Assembly (NCBI GenBank): GCA_015999985.1
Contig: JAECRA010000010.1
Span: 21,226-85,225, forward strand
Source of the DNA: Comamonadaceae bacterium
GTDB taxonomy: Bacteria > Pseudomonadota > Gammaproteobacteria > Burkholderiales > Burkholderiaceae_C
Reading direction: 5' to 3'
Length of the DNA stretch: 64,000 nt
Numbering within the stretch: position 1 is the first letter of the stretch; each line of letters starts with the position of its first letter. A program made the translations under genes and the position numbers. Below the pieces are notes generated by a model. That model was not told the origin of the DNA. It ran no database searches and saw only the letters and a list, made by a program, of their open reading frames with translations. Of this stretch, positions 33,378 through 42,601 are shown in pieces.

Positions 33378-34204
33378 TTGGCGTCCTTGGGCATCTTCTT
33401 GATTTCGTCTCCCATATCAATGCCGGGGAGCCATTTGCGTGAGATGCGGTTCAGGGTCCCGTCGTCAATCATTTCCTGAACCACCTTGTTCACAGCCAAA
33501 GCCATGTCCGCTTCACCTTTTTTCCAGCCAATGGTGCCGATCTCATAGTCAAGATTCGGCCCGGCAATCTTGACCGGAAAGCGCCCTTCTCTGGCCGCTG
33601 TCATGCCTGTGATGCGGTCAGTGAGGCGGGCGTCAACACGTTTGAGTGCGAGGTCCTGAAAGGCGAGAATGAAGTTGTCGTAGACGCGGATGTTCGAGTC
33701 CGCCAGGTTCTTGCGCGCCCAGGCTTCATCCGAGGTGCCTCCAGCGACTGCCAGTCGCTTGCCTTTCATGTCCTCGGGCCCGCGAATAGTGTCGTTGTCG
33801 GCATGCACGAAAAGATTCTTGGAGGTGACCATGTACGGAATCGAGAAGTCAGCGGACTTGCGGCGTTCTTCCGTCGGTGTAAGGATGGCTACAACGATGT
33901 CGTATCGGTCCGAGTTCAGACCGGAGATGAAGTTTTTGTAGGTGTCGGCGACAAACGTGATTTTGGGAATGTTCAGGCGCTTGGCCAATTCGCGTGATAC
34001 GTCTACGTTGTATCCGGTGGGCTGGTTGGCCTCGTCCATAAACCCCCACGGTTTGAGAGTGTCCGTCGTTGCAATCCGGATCTCATTTTTTGTGCGCGTC
34101 TTCTGCAGCACGGTCTGTCCGTGGGCAAAAACTGTCCCGGCCGTGAAGGCAAGAACGGTAGTCCATTTGAAAAGCACAGACATTTTTTGAATCACTTGGC
34201 TCAT
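33374..34204 (-). CDS. Amino-acid ABC transporter substrate-binding protein
   Basis: The 276-residue protein has a signal peptide (KWTTVLAFTAGTVFAHGQ). The SBP-3 domain is clear: EIRIATTDTLKPWGFMDE, NVDVSRELAKRLNIPKITF, ADFSIPYMVTSKNLFVHAD and IGWKKGEADMALAVNKVVQEM. This is the family of periplasmic receptors for polar amino acids and opines. It carries no lipobox, so it should be a free periplasmic protein. It lies 73 bp downstream of the aminotransferase gene, leaving room for an internal control or processing site. Confidence 0.92.
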   Translation of the reverse strand: MSQVIQKMSVLFKWTTVLAFTAGTVFAHGQTVLQKTRTKNEIRIATTDTLKPWGFMDEANQPTGYNVDVSRELAKRLNIPKITFVADTYKNFISGLNSDRYDIVVAILTPTEERRKSADFSIPYMVTSKNLFVHADNDTIRGPEDMKGKRLAVAGGTSDEAWARKNLADSNIRVYDNFILAFQDLALKRVDARLTDRITGMTAAREGRFPVKIAGPNLDYEIGTIGWKKGEADMALAVNKVVQEMIDDGTLNRISRKWLPGIDMGDEIKKMPKDAK

Positions 34205-34277
34205 TTCTATCTCCTAAGAAAAATTTCAGGCCTGATGGCCAGAGTTGAGTTGCACGAACACCAGCACAAGAATCTTG

Positions 34278-35504
34278 TTAGCTCTGCACGGCTGCGGTAA
34301 GAAGCCGGCTCAGGCCTTGCTCGATCGTCTTTTCGTCGGTGGCAAATGAAATCCTTACCCATCCAGGCGCGCCAAAGACGGACCCCGGAACCGCGGCCAC
34401 GTGTTTCGTTGCCAGTAGCCATTCACAGAAAGCCATGTCCGGTTCTGCGATCTTGCGAAAGCGCGTTCCGCCCGCGAAGGCTTCATTCAAATCCAGCATG
34501 GCGTAGAACGCACCATCGGGTCGCGGGATCTTCACGCCCGGATGGCTGTTCGCGATTTGCATCACCAGATCGCGGCGCCGATGGTATGCAGTGACCATGT
34601 TGTCGATGGATTCCCGAGGGCCGTTGAGGGCTGCCACCGTGGCCGCCTGGCTGATGGAGCTTGGGCCGAGGGTCGTTTGAGCCTGAAGATTGGCCATGGC
34701 CTCGATGATGTCGGCCGGGCCTGCTGCAAAACCAAGCCTCCATCCTGTCATGGCAAACGCTTTGGAGACGCCGTTGGCAACAAGAACGCGTCCCGCAAGA
34801 TCTGGACAGAGTTTCAGTAGTGACTCTGGGCGTTCGGGTGTGTAGTGCAGATGCTCGTAGATCTCATCGGAGAGGATCAGGACGTCAGGCCGTTCGCGGA
34901 GGGCTTCGCCCAGAGCCAGGAGTTCCTCTTTTGTGTAGACCAGGCCCGAAGGATTGCTGGGCGTGTTCAATATGAACCAGCGCGTACGCGGTCCCATGGC
35001 GGCGCGCAACTCTTGCGCGGTCAATCGGTCGCCGCTGGGGCGCACAAATGCAGGCACCCCGCCTGCCGCGTAAACCATCCCCGTGTACGCAGCCCAGTAT
35101 GGAACGGGCAAAAGTACTTCATCACCCGGCTCCAAAGTGACTGCGAGGGCGTTGGAGATGACTTGCTTGGAGCCATTTCCAACCATGACTTCGTCATCGC
35201 TGAAAGACAGGCCGTTTTCCCTCAGGAACTTCTGCCTCACGGCGTCGCGCACCGCCAAGGTGCCCCGCACCGGCGTGTAGTGGGTTTCCCCTTCGCGCAT
35301 GGCCTTGAGTGCTGCGTCGATGACATGTGCCGGGGTATCAAAATCTGGCTCACCGGCGGTTAATGAATCGACCTTGATCCCCTGCGCCTGCATATCGGCG
35401 ACTTTGGCAATCGCTTCGTAGATCTTGGATGTGGTGACCATGGCCATGCGGTCGGCGACGCGTTTATGCGGGCTGAGCGCTTTGATGTCGGAGATCATGT
35501 TCAT
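34278..35504 (-). CDS. PLP-dependent aminotransferase, class I (aspartate aminotransferase fold)
   Basis: The 408-residue fold-type I enzyme has LTAGEPDFDTPAHV near the N-terminus, VMVGNGSKQVISNAL, ILNTPSNPSGLVYTKEE, LILSDEIYEHLHY and the PLP-binding NGVSKAFAMTGWRLGF with Lys248. An Arg near the C-terminus in GWVRISFATDE fits alpha-carboxylate binding. It should move an amino group from an amino-acid substrate to a keto acid. It begins 2 bp after the DHDPS-like gene ends, in the middle of an import/catabolic operon, so it probably deaminates the transported compound or its breakdown product. Confidence 0.88.
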   Translation of the reverse strand: MNMISDIKALSPHKRVADRMAMVTTSKIYEAIAKVADMQAQGIKVDSLTAGEPDFDTPAHVIDAALKAMREGETHYTPVRGTLAVRDAVRQKFLRENGLSFSDDEVMVGNGSKQVISNALAVTLEPGDEVLLPVPYWAAYTGMVYAAGGVPAFVRPSGDRLTAQELRAAMGPRTRWFILNTPSNPSGLVYTKEELLALGEALRERPDVLILSDEIYEHLHYTPERPESLLKLCPDLAGRVLVANGVSKAFAMTGWRLGFAAGPADIIEAMANLQAQTTLGPSSISQAATVAALNGPRESIDNMVTAYHRRRDLVMQIANSHPGVKIPRPDGAFYAMLDLNEAFAGGTRFRKIAEPDMAFCEWLLATKHVAAVPGSVFGAPGWVRISFATDEKTIEQGLSRLLTAAVQS

Positions 35505-35506
35505 TT

Positions 35507-36397
35507 TTATTCACCCAATTGTTCAAATGCCAGCTGCAAGCGGGACATGGTTTGCGGGCGCGCCGGCAGAAGGGGAAGGCGCGGATGGCCGAAGTCAAAT
35601 CCCTTCATCTGCAGAGCGGCTTTCAGGCCAGAAGGATTCATCTCGGAATAGACGGCGTCAGCCAGGTTGGCGTAGCGCTGGTGGATCCTCATGGCGCCTT
35701 GCATGTCGCCGGCCTGCACGAGCGCCTGCATCTGGTTCCACGGAGCGGGGTCTAGATTGGAGAGAGCCAGGACACCTCCCACGGCACCCAAGGCAATCTG
35801 TGCTGGGAACAAGGGCTCTTCGCCAGACAGCACGGCAAGCTTGTTGCCGGCCAGTTGCACAAGACGGGTCAGTTTCGCAAAGTCGGACCCGCTGTATTTG
35901 ATTCCGATGATCGTCCCATCTTCCGCCATTTGGGCGATGGTCTCGGCGCGCAATTCGATCTGAGTCCGGCGCGGAATCTCATACAGGACGATAGGGAGCT
36001 GCAGAGCCGCCTTGTAGTTTGAAAAGTAGGCGCGCACACCTTCGTCGGTGCCTAAGGCGTAGTAGGGCGTGACCACCATCAACCCATCTGCTCCGGCGTC
36101 CCTGGCGGCCAGTCCGGATTGGACCGCGTCTTCGTAGCCGGTTGCCAGGACGCCCGCAATGACAGGAATACGGCCACCCGCCGCTTCCACGGTCCAGCGC
36201 ACCACATTCCGTCGCTCCTCGGGGGATAGGGCAGGGTACTCGCCCGTGCCGCCAAGAGGAGCTAGACCCGCAGCACCCCGTTCAATGAGAAATTGAACGT
36301 GTGCATAGATGGCATCCCGATTGACTTTGCCTTGCAAGTCAAAGGGTGTCGCCGTAGCGCAAATGATGCCTCGCAAACTCTCCGTGTTGATAGACAT
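35507..36397 (-). CDS. Dihydrodipicolinate-synthase-family lyase (not typical DapA)
   Basis: The 296-residue TIM-barrel class I aldolase has a Schiff-base lysine at about 167 (IIGIKYSGSD), a mid-barrel VLYEIPRRT and PLGGTGEYPAL near residue 48-57. Authentic DapA has GTTGE and YN(V/I)P; here the first Thr is Gly and the Asn after Tyr139 is Glu. These are substitutions seen in aldolase/dehydratase branches acting on keto-deoxy acids, hydroxyproline derivatives and similar compounds. It is the first gene of the operon and starts about 20 bp left of a perfect palindrome. A lyase or dehydratase for a catabolic intermediate is inferred; lysine biosynthesis is unlikely. Confidence 0.82.
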   Translation of the reverse strand: MSINTESLRGIICATATPFDLQGKVNRDAIYAHVQFLIERGAAGLAPLGGTGEYPALSPEERRNVVRWTVEAAGGRIPVIAGVLATGYEDAVQSGLAARDAGADGLMVVTPYYALGTDEGVRAYFSNYKAALQLPIVLYEIPRRTQIELRAETIAQMAEDGTIIGIKYSGSDFAKLTRLVQLAGNKLAVLSGEEPLFPAQIALGAVGGVLALSNLDPAPWNQMQALVQAGDMQGAMRIHQRYANLADAVYSEMNPSGLKAALQMKGFDFGHPRLPLLPARPQTMSRLQLAFEQLGE

Positions 36398-36416
36398 AAG
36401 CTTTCTTAAAATTGCA

Positions 36417-36438
36417 TTGCAATTCGATTGAATTGCAA
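36417..36438. promoter_or_regulatory. Perfect 9+9 palindrome at the head of the leftward catabolic operon
   Basis: TTGCAATTC (36417-36425), GATT, GAATTGCAA (36430-36438) lies 20 bp upstream of the first start codon at 36397 in a very AT-rich stretch (36410-36490) that could hold the promoter. It is a candidate IclR operator. Confidence 0.55.
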
Positions 36439-36600
36439 AGTAATTTTAAAGTCATGAAACTTGCTTCAACAATGCGGGTTTTATCTAATATGAAAAGTGA
36501 GAAATGTCCGTAGAGGAAACTGAAAATAAGAGAAAACACGCCGATAAGCGTCGACCTGCAGGGGTGAAAGCCGGTGGAGGCGAGCCAGGCCCAGCTGTTC

Positions 36601-36706
36601 CACTTTCTTCAAGTGTTGAGCAGGTCTGCCCGCCATCTGAGGCAGCACTAAAGAGTGGCAGAACGCGCGGGCACAGGCCCACCCGATTGAGAATTGCAAT
36701 CGGGTG
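36601..36706. other. Cluster of stable hairpins in a 433-bp gene-free gap
   Basis: The gap 36398-36830 has no credible gene. Its right half holds several inverted repeats in a row: CACTT/AAGTG (36601-36605 and 36611-36615), TGCCCGC/GCGGGCA (36627-36633 and 36667-36673) enclosing CACT/AGTG (36646-36649 and 36654-36657), and CACCCGATT/AATCGGGTG (36680-36688 and 36698-36706). No T-tract follows any of them. They may be a structured RNA, or read-through control downstream of hutG, which is transcribed leftward into this gap. Confidence 0.35.
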
Positions 36707-36830
36707 AGGCAGTGTCAGTCCATGGAGTTAAGAATGGCCGACCAGGTTCATCGGGCGCCTCTGACCGGCATGAATGCGCGGGATAGGGGCCTTGGAGGAT
36801 GTCAACTTAGTCCAGGACGTTTCAAGCTCG

Positions 36831-37652
36831 TCAACGAGTAGGTCCCCGCGCATGATCGAGCACGGCCTGTAGCATGCGCTCAAGGTGCGGCTGCACTTGG
36901 GCTGCCACTTCTGGCATGTAAGCGAATGGCAGCGTTTCCTGCATGTAGCTGCACTGCGTCATCTCCAGTTGAACCGCATGCTGCCCCTCTTGCGGCCGGC
37001 CATGGTGACGCGTGATGTAGCCGCCGGTGAAGCGCCCATTGAGCACACTGGTGTAGCCGGGGGCTTCTTTGGCGATCGCCAGCAGCCGATCGGCGAGAGC
37101 AGGGTCGCAACTGGCGCCTTTGGAAGTGCCCAGGTTCAGATCGGTCAGCTTGCCTTCGAAGAAACGCGGCAGTACAGAGCGGATCGAATGCGCGTCCCAC
37201 AGCATGGCGATGCCGTGTTGGGCCTTGATGCGTGTCAACTCACTGGCCAGCTTGGCGTGATAGGGGTGCCAGATGGCTTCGCGGCGCTCGGCCACTTCGG
37301 CGCTGTCCGGATGGTCAGATGGGTTGGCGTAGATGGGGGTGTCGTCGAAGGTATCGATGGGGCACAGACCTGTGACGCTTTGGCCAGGGTAGAGGCTGGC
37401 TCCATCTGGAGGGCGGTTCAGATCGATCACATAACGCGAATGCGTGGCCACGAGAATGGAAGCCCCCATGGCGTCTGCAAAATCGTACAAACGTTCCAGG
37501 TGCCAGTCTGTATCAGGCACATGGCGGGCTTCAGGCGTCAAGCGTGCTGCCAGTCCAGGTGGCACGTGGGTCCCCGCGTGCGGCATGGACACCAGCAAAG
37601 GGCTGCTTCCTTGTCGGAAGCGATAGGGGGGCTCGTTGGTGGAGAATTTCAT
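36831..37652 (-). CDS. hutG: N-formylglutamate deformylase
   Basis: The 273-residue zinc amidohydrolase shows SSPLLVSMPHAGTHVPPGLAA, VPDTDWHLERLYDF, SRYVIDLNRPPDGASLYPGQ, AMLWDAHSIRSVLPRFFEG and NGRFTGGYITRHHGRP, the conserved blocks of HutG-type N-formylglutamate amidohydrolases. It hydrolyses N-formylglutamate to glutamate and formate, the final step of the five-enzyme histidine pathway. It overlaps hutF by 4 bp and is the last hut gene. The paired presence of HutF and this enzyme shows that the formimino group is removed in two steps and not by the one-step formiminoglutamase. Confidence 0.93.
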   Translation of the reverse strand: MKFSTNEPPYRFRQGSSPLLVSMPHAGTHVPPGLAARLTPEARHVPDTDWHLERLYDFADAMGASILVATHSRYVIDLNRPPDGASLYPGQSVTGLCPIDTFDDTPIYANPSDHPDSAEVAERREAIWHPYHAKLASELTRIKAQHGIAMLWDAHSIRSVLPRFFEGKLTDLNLGTSKGASCDPALADRLLAIAKEAPGYTSVLNGRFTGGYITRHHGRPQEGQHAVQLEMTQCSYMQETLPFAYMPEVAAQVQPHLERMLQAVLDHARGPTR

Positions 37653-39034
37653 GGATTGTCCTTGAGTAGCTCGGAGCGGGCGGCCACAAGGCCTTGGGCG
37701 GCGGCGGCATGCGCCTCATGGCGTGTGCCCCGTACTCGGGCCTGGCCTGCCACGTAGACGCTGCCAACGGCACTGGTGCGGTGGCTGGCAAACACGTGCG
37801 CCGACAGCATCTCAGGCGCTTGCAAGCCTGCCAAGGCCGGGTGCTGTGCGTCCAGAATGACGAGGTCGGCCTGCTGACCTTGGACTATGCCTGTCACCGG
37901 CCGGCCTGCCGCCTGCGCGCCACCGGCCACGGCAGCCAGCAGCATGGCGGAAGCGACGTGAGGCTGCTCGGGCGTCGCCATGACATTGCGGCGGCGTGTG
38001 GCAAGTCGTTGTCCGTATTCCAGCAGCATCAATTCTTCAGCGGCATTGACGCATGCATGGCTGTCTGAACCTATGCCCCACGCACCGCCCGCGGCTTGCC
38101 ACGCAGGCCAGTCGAACAGGCCGTCGCCCAGGTTGGCTTCCGTGCTGGGGCACAAACCGGCCACAGCGCCGCTGGCGGCGGCGCGGCAGTACTCGCCGGC
38201 GTCCATGTGCGTAGCGTGTACCAGGCACCAGCGTGCATCCACTGGCGCATGGTCGAGCAGCCAGGCAACCGGGCGCTGGCCGCTCCATGCAAGGCAGTCT
38301 TCAACTTCCTGCGTCTGCTCGGCTATGTGAATGTGTACGGGCGCCGTTGCATCGAGCGCGTGCAGGCCTGCAACAGCCTCGCGCAACGCATCGGGTGGTA
38401 CAGCCCGCAGTGAATGCGGAGCCAGGCCCACGCGTACACCTTGTGCGGAACTGAATGGCTGCAAGCGTTCCAACAGCCTGAGCATGTTGTCGGTGGAGCG
38501 GATAAAGCGGCGCTGCCCCTCATTGGGAGGCTTGCCGCCAAAGCCGCTGGCCTGATAGAGCACCGGTAACAGTGTGAGGCCTATGCCTGCGCGTTGTGCT
38601 GCCCGGATAAGGGCCCATGCCAGTTCTGCATCGTCTGCATAGGGCGTACCGCCCTGGTCGTGGTGCAGATAGTGGAATTCACAGACGCTGGTGTAGCCTG
38701 CCTCCAGCATCTCCACGTACAGGCCGAAGGCAATGCTCTCGAGCAAGGCGGGATCGAGCCGACTCGCGAAGCGGTACATCAGCGTGCGCCAACTCCAGAA
38801 GCTGTCTTGCGCGGCACCACGGTATTCAGTGAGGCCTGCCATGCCGCGCTGGAATGCGTGAGAGTGCAGGTTGGGCAGGCCAGGGAGCACAGGTCCTTCG
38901 GCTTGCGCTGTGCCATCAGGGCGCGTCGTGTCAGTCTGAACCTCCACCAGCTTGCCCAGCGCATCCCAACGGAGCAGAACGTGGCGAGCCCAGCCGGTGG
39001 GAAGCAAGGCGTCAGCTGCAAACAAACTGCTCAT
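37649..39034 (-). CDS. hutF: Formimidoylglutamate deiminase
   Basis: The 461-residue amidohydrolase-superfamily enzyme has the HutF start [19 protein letters not shown], metal ligands in [19 protein letters not shown], the segment [45 protein letters not shown] and [23 protein letters not shown]. It converts N-formimino-L-glutamate to N-formyl-L-glutamate plus ammonia. It overlaps hutI (4 bp) and hutG (4 bp), giving tightly coupled translation of the lower pathway. Length and motifs are normal for the family. Confidence 0.94.
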   Translation of the reverse strand: MSSLFAADALLPTGWARHVLLRWDALGKLVEVQTDTTRPDGTAQAEGPVLPGLPNLHSHAFQRGMAGLTEYRGAAQDSFWSWRTLMYRFASRLDPALLESIAFGLYVEMLEAGYTSVCEFHYLHHDQGGTPYADDAELAWALIRAAQRAGIGLTLLPVLYQASGFGGKPPNEGQRRFIRSTDNMLRLLERLQPFSSAQGVRVGLAPHSLRAVPPDALREAVAGLHALDATAPVHIHIAEQTQEVEDCLAWSGQRPVAWLLDHAPVDARWCLVHATHMDAGEYCRAAASGAVAGLCPSTEANLGDGLFDWPAWQAAGGAWGIGSDSHACVNAAEELMLLEYGQRLATRRRNVMATPEQPHVASAMLLAAVAGGAQAAGRPVTGIVQGQQADLVILDAQHPALAGLQAPEMLSAHVFASHRTSAVGSVYVAGQARVRGTRHEAHAAAAQGLVAARSELLKDNP

Positions 39035-40248
39035 ACGCCGCCTTCTTCAATGCGCCCGTGGCGCACCACACAGCGCACCGGTTTTTGGCCGAACCAATAA
39101 GCCAGCTCGGCAGCGTCCTTCAAGTTCCACAGTACGAAGTTGGCCGGCCGGCCTGGGGCGAGCTCCCCGTGGGTATGCTGCAACCCGAGCGCGCGTGCTG
39201 CATGCGTGGTGATACCGGCTATCGCCTCAGGAACGGTCAGCCTGAAAAGCGTGCACGCCATATTCGCCATCAGCAGCAGGCTCAGCGTTGGCGAGGTGCC
39301 GGGGTTGTGGTCGGTCGAAACGGCCATGGGCACACCGGCGGCGCGCAGGGCTGCAATCGGGGGCAGGTGGGTGTCCCGGAGCGTGTAATAGGCGCCTGGT
39401 AAAAGAACGGCCACTGTGCCCGCTGCTGCCATGGCGTCGATGCCATCTTGAGACAAGTGTTCAATGTGGTCACAAGAAAGCGCCCCATAGCGGGCTGCCA
39501 GCGTTGAGCCCCCCATGTCGGACAACTGCTCTGCGTGCAGCTTCACCGGAATACCCAAGGATTGCGCCGCCAGAAAGACCTGCTCCGTCTCCGCCAGGGA
39601 GAAGGCGATGTTTTCACAGAATACGTCCACCGCATCGACTAGGCCTTCGGCATGAAGCGCGGGCATCATTTCATTGCAAACAAGGTCGATGTACGCCTGA
39701 CTGCGTCCGGCGTACTCGGGTGGCAAAGCGTGCGCGCCCAGGAACGTCGTGCGCACGGTCACGTTGTGCGCGGTGGGCAGGCGTCGGGCCACACGCAGTT
39801 GCTTGCGCTCGTGTTCCAACGACAAGCCATAGCCTGACTTGATCTCTATCGCGCAAACGCCCTCAGCCAACAGCTGCTGCAATCGTGCCGACGCGCTTGT
39901 GAAGAGCTCGTCTTCGCTGGCTTCCCGCGTGGCGCGGACGCTGGAAACAATGCCCCCGCCCGCCCTGGCGATCTCTTCGTAGGTGGCGCCGCCCAGGCGC
40001 ATGGCAAATTCGTTGGCTCGCTGGCCGCCATAGACCAGGTGTGTGTGGCAGTCCACCAGCCCGGGCGTGACCAGCGCGCCGCGGCCCTCGTGCGACTTAA
40101 TTGAAGCATATTCATCCGGCACCTTAGTGCCCGAGCCGATCCAGGCAATGAGGCCCTTCTCGACCACGAGGGCGCAGGGCTTGCCATCCAGGCCTTGCAA
40201 GTCGGTCCACAGGCCATCGGCCGAAAAAGGTGCGGCTGAGGAAAGCAT
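39031..40248 (-). CDS. hutI: Imidazolonepropionase
   Basis: The 405-residue amidohydrolase has [24 protein letters not shown] split over the metal site, [36 protein letters not shown] and [17 protein letters not shown]. These are HutI signatures: the enzyme opens 4-imidazolone-5-propanoate to N-formimino-L-glutamate. An in-frame opening continues to 40389, but ATG 40248 starts at the normal HutI N-terminus, so it was chosen. It follows hutD by 8 bp and overlaps hutF. Confidence 0.93.
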   Translation of the reverse strand: MLSSAAPFSADGLWTDLQGLDGKPCALVVEKGLIAWIGSGTKVPDEYASIKSHEGRGALVTPGLVDCHTHLVYGGQRANEFAMRLGGATYEEIARAGGGIVSSVRATREASEDELFTSASARLQQLLAEGVCAIEIKSGYGLSLEHERKQLRVARRLPTAHNVTVRTTFLGAHALPPEYAGRSQAYIDLVCNEMMPALHAEGLVDAVDVFCENIAFSLAETEQVFLAAQSLGIPVKLHAEQLSDMGGSTLAARYGALSCDHIEHLSQDGIDAMAAAGTVAVLLPGAYYTLRDTHLPPIAALRAAGVPMAVSTDHNPGTSPTLSLLLMANMACTLFRLTVPEAIAGITTHAARALGLQHTHGELAPGRPANFVLWNLKDAAELAYWFGQKPVRCVVRHGRIEEGGV

Positions 40249-40256
40249 GGTGATCT

Positions 40257-40814
40257 CTAGGGGGCGGGGCGCCATTGCACGGCCAACATGACGGCGGTCG
40301 GGTCGGAGGTTTGCAGGCTCCATCGGGCGGGGGTCGAGGCCCACCACAAGCCCTGTCCGGAGGTGAGTAACTGGTCGCCCGCTTGCCAAGTCCCGTGTTG
40401 CGCAACCAGAAGGCCGTGCGGCGAGGCGGGCAGTTCTGTGGGTCCGCGTAGAACCTGTAGATCGGCTTTCAACCTGCTTCGCCGCGTCATGACATTGAAG
40501 TCGCGAGACGAACGGCCCTTCAATGAACAGTCAATGGGGACGTTGCCGCTGAATTCAAACGGCACAAGCGCCGCAGTGAGGGCGTGGTCAATGCCGGGGC
40601 CACTCAAATGCACGCCGTCGCCATTCAACAAGGTGATGATGCGGTCCACGTCTTCAAATACTGAAAACGGACCATCTGACTCAATGCTGGCGATGGACAC
40701 ACGCCAGTCGAAATGATCCATGCTGGCGCCCTGCGGCCATGTGGCGATTTCCCGCGTTTGCCCACCTTTGTTCTTCCAGGGCGTGTCGGGTATTTGCGCC
40801 ACATCGAAGCGCAT
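40257..40814 (-). CDS. hutD: HutD family protein
   Basis: The 185-residue cupin-like protein starts [24 protein letters not shown] and contains [34 protein letters not shown] and DFNVMTRR, the defining HutD motifs. HutD is conserved in hut loci and in Pseudomonas has been proposed to set an upper limit on hut expression; its biochemical activity is not established. ATG 40814 is the normal family start, although the frame is open to 40952 through the palindromic repeat. It begins the downstream hutDIFG block, after the transporter genes that interrupt the locus. Confidence 0.9.
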   Translation of the reverse strand: MRFDVAQIPDTPWKNKGGQTREIATWPQGASMDHFDWRVSIASIESDGPFSVFEDVDRIITLLNGDGVHLSGPGIDHALTAALVPFEFSGNVPIDCSLKGRSSRDFNVMTRRSRLKADLQVLRGPTELPASPHGLLVAQHGTWQAGDQLLTSGQGLWWASTPARWSLQTSDPTAVMLAVQWRPAP

Positions 40815-40850
40815 GAAGGCGGGAACGGGCGGCACGATGGCGACGGATTC

Positions 40851-40900
40851 AGAAGGTGTGAATGAATCCGGCGAGCATGAGGGATTCGTTCGCACCTTCT
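40851..40900. repeat. REP-like palindromic unit, copy 1
   Basis: A 19-bp arm (40851-40869) pairs with 40882-40900 with two G-U or mismatch positions, around a 12-base loop (GGCGAGCATGAG). The same arms and almost the same loop recur at 63712-63753. It sits exactly between the stop of the ABC ATPase gene and hutD. There is no T-tract, so a transcript-stabilising or REP role fits better than a terminator. Confidence 0.75.
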
Positions 40901-41706
40901 TAAACACTGCCCAGGACAGGAACGGCTGCCACCAGACGCTGGGTGTAGGCATGTTGAGGGTTGGTAAGCACCTCTTGCGCAGAGCCCATTTCCACGATCT
41001 CTCCCTTCATCATGACCGCCACTCGGTCCGCAAACGCACGTGCGATGGAAATGTCGTGGGTGATCATGAGGTAGGCGACCTGGCGGGCGCGCTGGATGTC
41101 CAGCATAAGGTTCAGAACCTGGCCGCGGATAGAGACGTCAGCACCCGACAGCGGCTCGTCTGCAATGATCAACCGCGGCTCCATGGCCAGCGAACGCGCG
41201 ATGGACACGCGCTGGCGTTGCCCGCCGCTGAGCTCGTGAGAATAGCGGTCAATGAAGCGGGTGGCTGGGCGAAGGCCCACGTCTTCCAGCAGGCGCAAGC
41301 ATCGTGCTTCACCCTCTCCGGGTTGTTTCCAGAGCGCTTGCATCAGCAGTTCTCGAACTGATTTGCGCGGATTTAAAGCAGCCGTGGAGTCCTGGAAGAT
41401 GGGCTGCATCCGGGTGCGCACGTCGCGAAAGACTTCAGGCGGCATACCCGTCAGGCGCTGGTGGTCAAATGAGACACTGCCCACGTCAGGCTGCAGCAAA
41501 CCGAGGGCGATGCGTCCCAGTGTAGATTTGCCGGATCCGCTTTCGCCCACCAGGGCGACGATTTCTCCGGAGTGAACCGTGAGGCTCACCGATTTGACCG
41601 CATGGAAGAGGCCGCCGCCGGGTGACTTGAAGCTCTTGCTGACGTTGTCGAGCACCAACAGCGGGTCGGCTGCGTCCGCCAGATGGGAAGGGTTGGTATT
41701 TGGCAT
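40900..41706 (-). CDS. Peptide/nickel-type ABC transporter ATP-binding protein (OppF/DppF-like)
   Basis: The 268-residue ATPase has Walker [14 protein letters not shown], the Opp/Dpp-type MQPIFQDSTAALNPRKSV, the signature ELSGGQRQRVSIARSL and Walker B LIIADEPLSGADVS. It lacks the long C-terminal oligopeptide extension of some family members. It pairs with the ATPase gene 9 bp upstream to form a heterodimeric motor for the two permeases. It is the last gene of the inserted transporter block before hutD. Confidence 0.9.
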   Translation of the reverse strand: MPNTNPSHLADAADPLLVLDNVSKSFKSPGGGLFHAVKSVSLTVHSGEIVALVGESGSGKSTLGRIALGLLQPDVGSVSFDHQRLTGMPPEVFRDVRTRMQPIFQDSTAALNPRKSVRELLMQALWKQPGEGEARCLRLLEDVGLRPATRFIDRYSHELSGGQRQRVSIARSLAMEPRLIIADEPLSGADVSIRGQVLNLMLDIQRARQVAYLMITHDISIARAFADRVAVMMKGEIVEMGSAQEVLTNPQHAYTQRLVAAVPVLGSV

Positions 41707-41715
41707 GGCAGTCTT

Positions 41716-42597
41716 TTAGTCCTGGGCGGTGGAGTATTCGCCTTCGATGGTCGCAAAACGGCCATCGGCGCTGCGAGCGGCCTGGGCGGCCTGTATCAGT
41801 CCCCGGGTGTACGGGTGTTCCGGAGTAGCCAAGACCTGCTGCGTCGCGCCAGATTCGACGATGCGGCTGCGGAACATCACATAGACGCGCTCGCACTCTT
41901 CCCACACCACTCCGAGGTCGTGGCTGATGAGCAGCATGGCCATCCCCAGGCGTTGGCGCAAATCGCGCAGCAGTGCCAGGATTTCAGCTTGCGTAGTGAC
42001 ATCCAGCGCAGTGGTCGGCTCGTCTGCAATCAACAGCCGTGGACGGCAACCGAGCGCGATGGCCAGCAGCACCCGCTGACGCATGCCGCCTGAAAGCTCG
42101 TGGGGGTAGGAGCGCGCCACTGTGCTCGGGAGCCGCACCAGTTCCAGCAGTTCTGCCACCCGCGCCTGTACGTCCTTGGTGGCTTTGTCGTGGCGTTCAA
42201 CGCTTTCAGCGATCTGCCGCCCGACACGCATGACGGGGTTCAGGTAGCTCAAGGGGTCCTGAAACACCATGGCCACGGGATGCCCGCGCATGTCTTCCCA
42301 TTGGCGATTGGAATAACGGGTCACGTCGTGGCCGTCAATGGTGATGCGTCCGGACTCTATGCGAGCGATACGTTCCGGAAGCAGACCCAGCATGGCGCGG
42401 GCCACGGTGGACTTGCCGGAACCGGATTCACCCACCAGGGCGACGGATTCACCTTCGCGCACGACGATGGAGACGTTCTGTACGGCCGTCACGCTGTCGT
42501 TGCGCGAGCGGTACTCCACGCGAAGCCCTTCCGTTTGCAGCAAAGGCTTGGCGCCGTTCTTGGCTACGCCATGGTCAGGTTGATGATCATTGGACAT
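41716..42597 (-). CDS. Peptide/nickel-type ABC transporter ATP-binding protein (OppD/DppD-like)
   Basis: The 293-residue ATPase shows Walker [33 protein letters not shown], the signature [16 protein letters not shown], Walker [21 protein letters not shown] and [17 protein letters not shown]. The C-terminal [11 protein letters not shown] motif is typical of DppD/OppD. ATG 42597 is used rather than the upstream in-frame opening to 42714, which lies inside the permease gene. It starts 4 bp after the permease. Confidence 0.9.
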   Translation of the reverse strand: MSNDHQPDHGVAKNGAKPLLQTEGLRVEYRSRNDSVTAVQNVSIVVREGESVALVGESGSGKSTVARAMLGLLPERIARIESGRITIDGHDVTRYSNRQWEDMRGHPVAMVFQDPLSYLNPVMRVGRQIAESVERHDKATKDVQARVAELLELVRLPSTVARSYPHELSGGMRQRVLLAIALGCRPRLLIADEPTTALDVTTQAEILALLRDLRQRLGMAMLLISHDLGVVWEECERVYVMFRSRIVESGATQQVLATPEHPYTRGLIQAAQAARSADGRFATIEGEYSTAQD

Positions 42598-42601
42598 GGT
42601 C

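Noticed and set aside
36481..36699. 72-codon minus-strand frame in the hairpin-rich gap
   Set aside because: No ribosome-binding site or family likeness; the inverted repeats in the region explain the open frame better.
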